A DNA stretch of 64,000 nt from assembly GCF_000260985.4 (NCBI RefSeq), contig NC_017857.3, positions 744,001-808,000 on the forward strand, read 5' to 3'. Source of the stretch: Methylophaga nitratireducenticrescens (lineage in GTDB: Bacteria; Pseudomonadota; Gammaproteobacteria; Nitrosococcales; Methylophagaceae). A model generated the notes under the pieces. The model saw only the letters and a program-made list of their open reading frames with translations, did not search any database and was not told the origin of the DNA. The translations under genes were made by a program, and so were the position numbers. Below are positions 58,887 to 64,000 of the stretch, in pieces. Every line of letters begins with the position of its first letter. The first letter of the stretch is position 1.

Positions 58887-59695
58887 CAAGCGGCTTTGGC
58901 AATCAATGTTTGCTGATTAAATACTGCTGCCCATGGAATGATTTCCATCCGGCCATCAGGGTGTTCCACTAAAGCCGTACAACTCTCTACCCAATCGCCG
59001 CAATTGTAGTAATCGATGTCTTCAATGCGGGTGATTTCAGCACGGTGAATATGTCCGCAGACAACCCCATCTACCTCTTGTTTAGAGGCCTCATGTGCCA
59101 CAGCTTCTTCAAAATTACTGATGTACTGCACTGCATTTTTGACTTTATGTTTCAAAAACGCTGCCAGTGACCAGTAAGAGAAGCCCATCTTACGGCGGAA
59201 GTAATTCACCCAGCGATTGGCACGCAATAAAAACTCGTAGAGCCGGCTGCCGATTTTGGCCAGCATTGGCGAAATTTTCACTACGCTATCGAATTGATCG
59301 CCGTGAATGATTAACAACTTACGTTTATCAGCGGTGGTATGAATGATTTCGTTATGGATCTGCACATTACCGAACACGGCACCATCATAATCACGCAGAA
59401 TCTCATCATGGTTGCCGGGAACGAAAATGACCTTGGTATTGTGCTTGGCTTTGCCGAGCAGGGTACGGACAACGTTATTGTGTTCCTGAGGCCAGTACAT
59501 GCGCTTTTTCATTTCCCAGACGTCGATAATATCGCCGACCAGATAAAGATATTCGCATTCCACATTATGTAAAAAGTTAAGGAGGAGCTCGGCACTGCAG
59601 CCTCGGAAGCCAAGATGGATATCCGAAATGAACACGGTGCGAACTTTCAGCTTTTGCTTGTGACTTAGTTGTGTTTGCATAAGGCACTCATTCAC
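58886..59695 (-). CDS. LpxH-like calcineurin-type phosphoesterase
   Basis: A 269-aa metallophosphoesterase with the five motifs DIHLG (25-29), GDIID (54-58), GNHDE (94-98), HGDQ (near 130) and GHIH (near 214). It resembles the UDP-2,3-diacylglucosamine diphosphatase group (COG2908), but this subgroup paired with a GT4 gene may act on another lipid or nucleotide substrate. The start at 59695 is used; an in-frame ATG at 59680 is equally possible. Confidence 0.83.
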   Translation of the reverse strand: MNECLMQTQLSHKQKLKVRTVFISDIHLGFRGCSAELLLNFLHNVECEYLYLVGDIIDVWEMKKRMYWPQEHNNVVRTLLGKAKHNTKVIFVPGNHDEILRDYDGAVFGNVQIHNEIIHTTADKRKLLIIHGDQFDSVVKISPMLAKIGSRLYEFLLRANRWVNYFRRKMGFSYWSLAAFLKHKVKNAVQYISNFEEAVAHEASKQEVDGVVCGHIHRAEITRIEDIDYYNCGDWVESCTALVEHPDGRMEIIPWAAVFNQQTLIAKAA

Positions 59696-59819
59696 TTAAA
59701 ATTCTGAGCAAACCTTATCTATTAGATATTGCAGTGTGATGACTATTTTGTTGCGTTACCATGACAATAACTTCACGCGCTACACTGCGGGCGATACCGA
59801 ACCTAATCAGGACACTATT

Positions 59820-61859
59820 ATGAGCAATCCATTATTGGAAAACCACCGTCTACCGCCATTTTCCGCAATTAAAGCAAAGCATGTTGAGCCCGCAATTGAT
59901 CACGCATTAAGCACGGCTCGCAATAAAATTGACACTATTTTGAGCACGCTTTCAGAGCCAACATGGGACACATTGGTACAGCCAATGGAAGATATGGATG
60001 CATTGATTGACAGTGTCTGGTCGCCGGTCAGCCATATGAATTCGGTGGTCAACTCAGAAGAGCTGCGTCAGGCCTACAACGCCTGTTTGCCTAAACTCAG
60101 CGAGTTTTCGACTGAGTTGGGCCAGAATGAAATGCTGTATCAAGCCTATAAAGCCATTGCTGAAGGCGCTGAATATCAGAAACTGGATACGGCGCAGAAG
60201 AAAGTCATTGATAACGCCGTTCGTGATTTTCGTTTGTCAGGTGTTGAGCTGGATCAGCAGCAACGTGATGAATTTAAAAAGCTGTCACAACAAATGACTG
60301 AACGCACCGCCAAATTTGAAGAAAATTTACTGGATGCAACTCACGCCTGGCGTAAGTTGATCACAGACGAGTCATTATTATCAGGTTTACCGCCATCCAC
60401 CATTGAAATGGCTGAGCAAATGGCCAAACGCGAAGGTGAGGAAGGCTGGTTGTTTACCCTTGACTTCCCATCGTATATGCCAGTCATGTCCTACGCCGAT
60501 AATCGTGAATTGCGAGAGGAAATGTATACCGCGTTTGCCACCAAGGCTTCCGATCAGGGACCGAATGCCGGTAAATGGGATAACACTGAAGTGATGCTGG
60601 ATATTCTGAACCTGCGTCATCAGTTGGCTAACCTGCTAGGGTTTGCCAATCATGCTGAACGTTCTTTGGCCACCAAAATGGCGCAATCACCGCAACAGGT
60701 TCTGGACTTTCTGCAGGATTTAGCCAAGCGCTCCAAACCGATTGCCGAGCAGGAATATGCCGAATTACGCGCCTTTGCCAAATCCACTGCCGATCAGGAT
60801 CAACTTGAGGCCTGGGATGTCACCTATTTTGCAGAAAAACTGCGTCAGCAACGTTATTCGATCTCACAGGAAGAATTAAAACCGTACTTCCCGGAAAACA
60901 AAGTGGTGAATGGCCTGTTTGCCGTAGTCAACCGTTTATACGGTCTGGATATTCGGGAACGCACGGATGTAGATGTCTGGCACAAAGACGTACGCTTCTT
61001 TGAAATTGTTGCCGAGAATGGCAACGTACGTGCTCAGTTCTATCTGGATTTATACGCCCGTCAGCACAAACGTGGTGGCGCATGGATGGATGAATGCAAG
61101 GCTCGCCGTCGCACTGCCGAAGGCATTGAAATTCCAGTGGCGTTTTTGACCTGTAATTTCTCTGAACCCGTCGGCGATAAACCGGCTTTGTTTACCCATG
61201 ATGAAGTGACTACCTTATTCCATGAATTCGGTCACGGTCTGCATCATATGCTGACAAAAATTGAATATGCCGGTGTGTCGGGTATTAATGGTGTGGCGTG
61301 GGATGCGGTCGAGCTGCCAAGTCAGTTTATGGAAAACTGGTGCTGGGAGCGTGAAGCATTGGATTTAATTTCCGGCCATTATCAAACCGGTGAAAAACTG
61401 CCTGATGATTTGTTCGACAAAATGCTGGCGGCTCGTAACTTCCAATCGGCAATGATGATGTTACGTCAGCTGGAATTCTCGTTATTTGACTTCCGGTTGC
61501 ATCTGGAGTTTAACCCGAATGAGCCGAATCAGGTCGACAAGATTCTGGAACAGGTGCGTAACGAAGTCACCGTGGTGAAGCCTCCCAAATTCAATCGCTT
61601 TGCCCACAGCTTTGCCCATATCTTTGCTGGTGGTTATGCCGCAGGTTATTACAGCTATAAATGGGCCGAAGTGCTGTCCGCCGATGCGTTTTCCAAGTTT
61701 GAAGAGAAGGGTATCTTTGATCGGCAGACCGGTCTGGAATTTCTTGAAGCCATTCTGGAGCAGGGTGGTTCTCGCGAACCGATGGAGCTGTTTATTGAGT
61801 TCCGTGGCCGCGAACCGCAGATTGATGCATTGTTAAGACATACCGGCATTGCTGCATAA
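59820..61859 (+). CDS. prlC: Oligopeptidase A
   Basis: A cytoplasmic M3 zinc metallopeptidase that degrades signal peptides and other oligopeptides. ATG 59820 (MSNPLLENHRLPPF) gives 679 aa, matching E. coli PrlC, and has AGGA 7 bp upstream. An in-frame ATG at 59736 would add 28 residues not found in the family. The HEFGH zinc motif lies near residue 467 and GVAWDAVELPSQFMENW supplies the third ligand. Confidence 0.97.
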   Translation: MSNPLLENHRLPPFSAIKAKHVEPAIDHALSTARNKIDTILSTLSEPTWDTLVQPMEDMDALIDSVWSPVSHMNSVVNSEELRQAYNACLPKLSEFSTELGQNEMLYQAYKAIAEGAEYQKLDTAQKKVIDNAVRDFRLSGVELDQQQRDEFKKLSQQMTERTAKFEENLLDATHAWRKLITDESLLSGLPPSTIEMAEQMAKREGEEGWLFTLDFPSYMPVMSYADNRELREEMYTAFATKASDQGPNAGKWDNTEVMLDILNLRHQLANLLGFANHAERSLATKMAQSPQQVLDFLQDLAKRSKPIAEQEYAELRAFAKSTADQDQLEAWDVTYFAEKLRQQRYSISQEELKPYFPENKVVNGLFAVVNRLYGLDIRERTDVDVWHKDVRFFEIVAENGNVRAQFYLDLYARQHKRGGAWMDECKARRRTAEGIEIPVAFLTCNFSEPVGDKPALFTHDEVTTLFHEFGHGLHHMLTKIEYAGVSGINGVAWDAVELPSQFMENWCWEREALDLISGHYQTGEKLPDDLFDKMLAARNFQSAMMMLRQLEFSLFDFRLHLEFNPNEPNQVDKILEQVRNEVTVVKPPKFNRFAHSFAHIFAGGYAAGYYSYKWAEVLSADAFSKFEEKGIFDRQTGLEFLEAILEQGGSREPMELFIEFRGREPQIDALLRHTGIAA

Positions 61860-61860
61860 A

Positions 61861-61889
61861 ATAAAAAAAGCCCCGATATTTCGGGGCTT
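61861..61889 (-). terminator. Terminator between prlC and the exported-protein gene
   Basis: AAGCCCCGA (61868-61876) pairs with TCGGGGCTT (61881-61889) around TATT. The long T-run occurs on the minus strand, so it mainly serves the gene at 61948-62364; it may also slow prlC read-through. Confidence 0.85.
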
Positions 61890-61947
61890 AAACGGTCTAT
61901 GAAAGTTCGGTAGACCCTTCTTTCTTGTTATTTTGATGCTGATGACT

Positions 61948-62364
61948 TTATGAATTCAGACAGATCTGAACTGTTTCCTGAGCATTTTGAACCATTATGG
62001 TTGCTTGTTCTTTTGAAAGTTTGCCCGATTCAATATCTTTAAGCATTTCTGTGTTTAAGTCATGAGTCGTTTGCGCAATATCAGCTCCTTGTGCTACAGG
62101 CTTAATTGCTTTTTCACGATAAGTTTCCGGAAACTGGCTCAGTCCCTGTAACTGACAACCAGCCATCTTGGTAACATAGGCACTGGCCTCAGCATCAACG
62201 GCACGCGCTGTCATTTCTGGTCTATCAGCACTCAATTTTTGCACAACTAACGGTTTTAATTGCGTGATGTAATTAGTTTTATAGTTTTCTTCATCTTGGT
62301 CATTGATTGCCAGGGCTTGCTGCATTGCAAAAACAAAAGGCAATGCCAATAATATTTTTTTCAT
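61948..62364 (-). CDS. Small exported helical protein of unknown function
   Basis: A 138-aa protein with a signal peptide (MKKILLALPFVFAMQQALA) and a helical mature domain with two cysteines (AGCQLQ near residue 69, and QICLNS at the end) that could pair. No family is recognised. It is a single gene ending at the terminator next to prlC. Confidence 0.75.
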   Translation of the reverse strand: MKKILLALPFVFAMQQALAINDQDEENYKTNYITQLKPLVVQKLSADRPEMTARAVDAEASAYVTKMAGCQLQGLSQFPETYREKAIKPVAQGADIAQTTHDLNTEMLKDIESGKLSKEQATIMVQNAQETVQICLNS

Positions 62365-62452
62365 TTTATTTCTCTCAAAAATTGGAGTCAGTTAAAGCAT
62401 TGGACTTTAATTATCTGACTTTAAACTGACCAGTTTCAAATTCATGTTAATC

Positions 62453-62625
62453 AGGGCCTGTTTATTTTTCAGAGCCTCAATAGAGGCAGATATTAAAGAT
62501 CAACAGAGCCTAGATTCACAACACAGCTTTACACACAGAAGCATTGAAAAGCAAAATCGCGCTAACGGTTTATTTATTAAAGAATAATCATTAGCGTTGG
62601 TGGATATGAAAAATAAACAAATCTT
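62453..62625. mobile_element. Short inverted-repeat element(s), related to the 51993 element
   Basis: The left end AGGGCCTGTTTATTTTTCA (62453-62471) matches the reverse complement of 62607-62625 at 15 of 19 bases, including 13 in a row. A further inward-facing end at 62483-62511 (GAGGCAGAT to GAGCCT) pairs with the left end as well. The right end GGTGGATATGAAAAATAAAC (62599-62618) matches the left end of the 51993 element closely. It abuts the stop of the zinc-finger gene. Confidence 0.6.
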
Positions 62626-62890
62626 AGCGTAACTGACTGTCCTTACTACCACGTCGATTAAATAGATTTAACGCCTTGTTTTCTTTATCGATCATTTCCT
62701 GACATTTCACACAAAGACGTACGCCCGGCACAGCTTCACGACGTGCCAGGGGGATTTCCTTTTCGCACTCTTCACAATGCGTCAGGCTTTCGCCTTTGGG
62801 TAAACGAGAACGGACCTGTTGGATACCATCTTCAACACTGGCATCAATCTGATCCTGCACCGCACCATCACGAGACCAACCTCCAGCCAT
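62624..62890 (-). CDS. DksA/TraR-type C4 zinc-finger protein (YbiI-like)
   Basis: An 88-aa protein starting MAGGWSRDGAVQDQ, the usual opening of YbiI-type proteins, with a four-cysteine zinc finger HCEECEKEIP and RLCVKCQEM. It lacks the long coiled coil of DksA, so a direct effect on RNA polymerase is uncertain. GGAGG lies 5 bp before ATG 62890; the upstream in-frame start (MEVV) at 62902 is rejected. Confidence 0.9.
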   Translation of the reverse strand: MAGGWSRDGAVQDQIDASVEDGIQQVRSRLPKGESLTHCEECEKEIPLARREAVPGVRLCVKCQEMIDKENKALNLFNRRGSKDSQLR

Positions 62891-63000
62891 AACAACCTCC
62901 AACTGACTGACTTCATAGCTTTATTTAAGCATATTAAACCTATATTGGGGTGGATGCGTTAAAACGCAAGATGATAAAGATGGATTGTATTTCAAGGATA

Positions 63001-63400
63001 GGTTGGGTTGAACCTGTGAAACCCAACAATCACATTTTCGTAAATGAAGAACCCAACAGGTGAGGCGAACTCCAATCGTCCCCTTTTGTGTTGACGAGTA
63101 GCGGTTTTTTGTCAGGATTAGAGACTTACCTGTCTGATTCGTGGCATCCCTGCCACTCACCCTTCGGGCGCCTCCGGCGTCCAAATTTGTTCCAGACAAA
63201 TTTGTGAGCGCAGCGAGTTTGGTGAGTCTCCCTGACAAAAAACGCAACGCAGTAGAGCCGCAGGCCAACACAAGGGGTGCCCTGGGGTTGTTAGGGGAAT
63301 GGGCACGCATTCCCCTGACTCGACATCAAGTCGAAACAAAATACTTTTATAAAAAATACGAATTGTTGGGCTTCGTTCCTCAGCCGCAACCTACCAAGTT
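63001..63400. repeat. Complex palindromic intergenic region, about 400 bp
   Basis: Two REP-like hairpins (GTTGGGTT/AACCCAAC at 63002-63027; a variant starting GTTGGGCT at 63364-63390) flank nested stems. CCCCTTTTGTGTTG (63080-63093) pairs with CAACACAAGGGG (63266-63277); GCGGTTTTTTGTCAGG (63101-63116) with CCTGACAAAAAACGC (63231-63245); GAGACTTACC (63121-63130) with GGTGAGTCTC (63221-63230). Smaller hairpins are GTGGCA/TGCCAC, CAAATTTGT/ACAAATTTG and GGGGAATG/CATTCCCC. No credible gene lies here. It may be a repeat element or a structured RNA. Confidence 0.8.
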
Positions 63401-63664
63401 TTAATAATGATACCGACAAGAAACAATCGTAATCGCTGAATCCTCAACGGCATAAACCAAGCGATGGGTATCATCAATCCGTCGCGACCAGAAACCGGAT
63501 AGATTTTCTTTTAAGGCCTCCGGTTTGCCGATCCCTTCAAAGGGACTGCGTTGAACATCGGTGATCAATTTGTTGATTCGGCGTAGTGTTTTTTTATCCT
63601 GACCTTGCCAGTAGAGATAATCTTTCCAAGCCTCGTCAGTCCATGACAATAAGCGTTTAGTCAT
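63401..63664 (-). CDS. yoeB: Toxin of the YoeB family (ribosome-dependent mRNA endonuclease)
   Basis: An 87-aa RelE-fold toxin that cleaves mRNA on the ribosome. Residues Glu49, Arg68 and His86 stand exactly three positions after E. coli Glu46, Arg65 and His83, and the protein ends CRYHY, the family hallmark. It should be active when freed from YefM. Its start overlaps the antitoxin gene by 8 bp. Confidence 0.95.
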   Translation of the reverse strand: MTKRLLSWTDEAWKDYLYWQGQDKKTLRRINKLITDVQRSPFEGIGKPEALKENLSGFWSRRIDDTHRLVYAVEDSAITIVSCRYHY

Positions 63665-63911
63665 CCATCAGCTCTCGCGGTTTCGCCTTGCCAGCTTTGA
63701 ATTGTTCAATCGATTTATTCAGATGTTTTACGTTCTCCGGTGAGCGCAGTAAATGCACGGTTTCCATCAGGCCGTTGAAGTAATCCAACGACATCACCAC
63801 GGCATCTTCTGCATCACGGCGGGTGATGATGGTGGTATCTGCATCGTTCACCACACCATCAAGAACGGTTTTTAAGCTATTTCTGGCTTCAGAAAATGAG
63901 ACGATTTTCAT
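63657..63911 (-). CDS. yefM: Antitoxin of the YefM/Phd family
   Basis: An 84-aa DNA-binding antitoxin. ATG 63911 (MKIVSFSEARNSLKTVLD) is preceded by AAAGGTG at good spacing; the longer in-frame start at 63941 would run through the operator and is rejected. The N-terminal Phd/YefM fold binds the operator and the C-terminal tail wraps YoeB. It is autoregulated through the TGTACA sites at 63922-63981. Confidence 0.95.
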   Translation of the reverse strand: MKIVSFSEARNSLKTVLDGVVNDADTTIITRRDAEDAVVMSLDYFNGLMETVHLLRSPENVKHLNKSIEQFKAGKAKPRELMDD

Positions 63912-63921
63912 ATCGGCACCT

Positions 63922-63981
63922 TTGTACAATGAGTTGTACAAGTATAGTTGGATGGGGTTACTTGTACAATAAGTTGTTCAA
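63922..63981. promoter_or_regulatory. Double TGTACA operator of yefM-yoeB
   Basis: Exact TGTACA palindromes are centred at 63925.5 and 63937.5 (12 bp apart), then TGTACA at 63965.5 and a near copy TGTTCA at 63977.5 (again 12 bp apart). The 12-bp spacing is that of the E. coli YefM-YoeB operator. The pair nearest the gene overlaps the leader just upstream of the ribosome-binding site. Confidence 0.85.
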
Positions 63982-64000
63982 GTTTTTTATCGGTGGTGAT

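Noticed and set aside
63315..63337. Hammerhead-ribozyme-like CTGA, short stem, GAAAC
   Set aside because: The conserved CUGANGA core is not met (CTGACTC), and stems I and III are not evident.
62921..63404. Two open frames on opposite strands in the palindromic region
   Set aside because: Low-complexity, repeat-derived sequence without ribosome-binding sites; better explained by the nested stems.

Overview
The window looks like a chromosomal segment of a gammaproteobacterium with moderate to low GC. The evidence is the Kdo/lipid A and Lpt genes in their gammaproteobacterial order, a System II (ResB/CcsA) cytochrome c maturation locus next to cytochrome c4, dsbA and engB, and a tRNA-Arg(CCG) with encoded CCA. 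A Methylophaga-like (Thiotrichales) host is my best guess, but this is inference from gene content and not from any search.

Layout. (1) 1-8.6 kb is a defence operon on the + strand: the end of hsdR, an AAA ATPase with a TOPRIM-like tail, hsdM, hsdS, then a SIR2 protein and a HerA-like ATPase. It ends beside tRNA-Arg, of which a 39-bp fragment is repeated about 100 bp away. (2) 9-23.8 kb is housekeeping: glycogen phosphorylase, EngB, cytochrome c4, ResB/CcsA, DsbA, MltF, TadA, WaaA, an LpxL-type acyltransferase facing a PagL-type deacylase, ribosomal proteins L13/S9 and UppP. (3) 23.8-37.2 kb holds a 1285-aa FAD/Fe-S dehydrogenase, small reductase and membrane genes, RbgA, an Slp lipoprotein, a micro-operon behind a Fur-like box followed by a PepSY protein, a nucleotidyltransferase coupled to 6-phosphogluconate dehydrogenase, an SdiA-regulated lipoprotein and acylphosphatase. 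(4) 37.3-43.7 kb is accessory: exported proteins I do not recognise, a SpoT-type HD protein, a 16-copy heptamer repeat and a decayed integrase fragment just beyond the 3' end of guaA. (5) 43.7-62 kb is conserved: guaB/guaA, xseA, an M23 peptidase, a hybrid sensor kinase with a substrate-binding-protein sensor, the yrbG-kdsD-kdsC-lptC-lptA-lptB operon, mlaA, an LpxH-like phosphoesterase with a GT4 glycosyltransferase, and oligopeptidase A. (6) 62-64 kb holds short inverted-repeat elements, a DksA-type zinc-finger protein, a 400-bp palindromic region and a YefM/YoeB toxin-antitoxin pair with a double TGTACA operator.

How the genes work together. The envelope theme is strong: Kdo synthesis (kdsD, kdsC), Kdo transfer (waaA), lipid A acylation and deacylation (LpxL, PagL), LPS export (LptABC), phospholipid retrieval (MlaA) and undecaprenyl phosphate recycling (UppP). 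The defence operon joins DNA restriction-modification to a probable NAD-depleting SIR2-HerA module on what looks like a single transcript. The least explained parts are the exported-protein island at guaA, the micro-operon with the Fur-like site, and the structured repeat region before yefM-yoeB.
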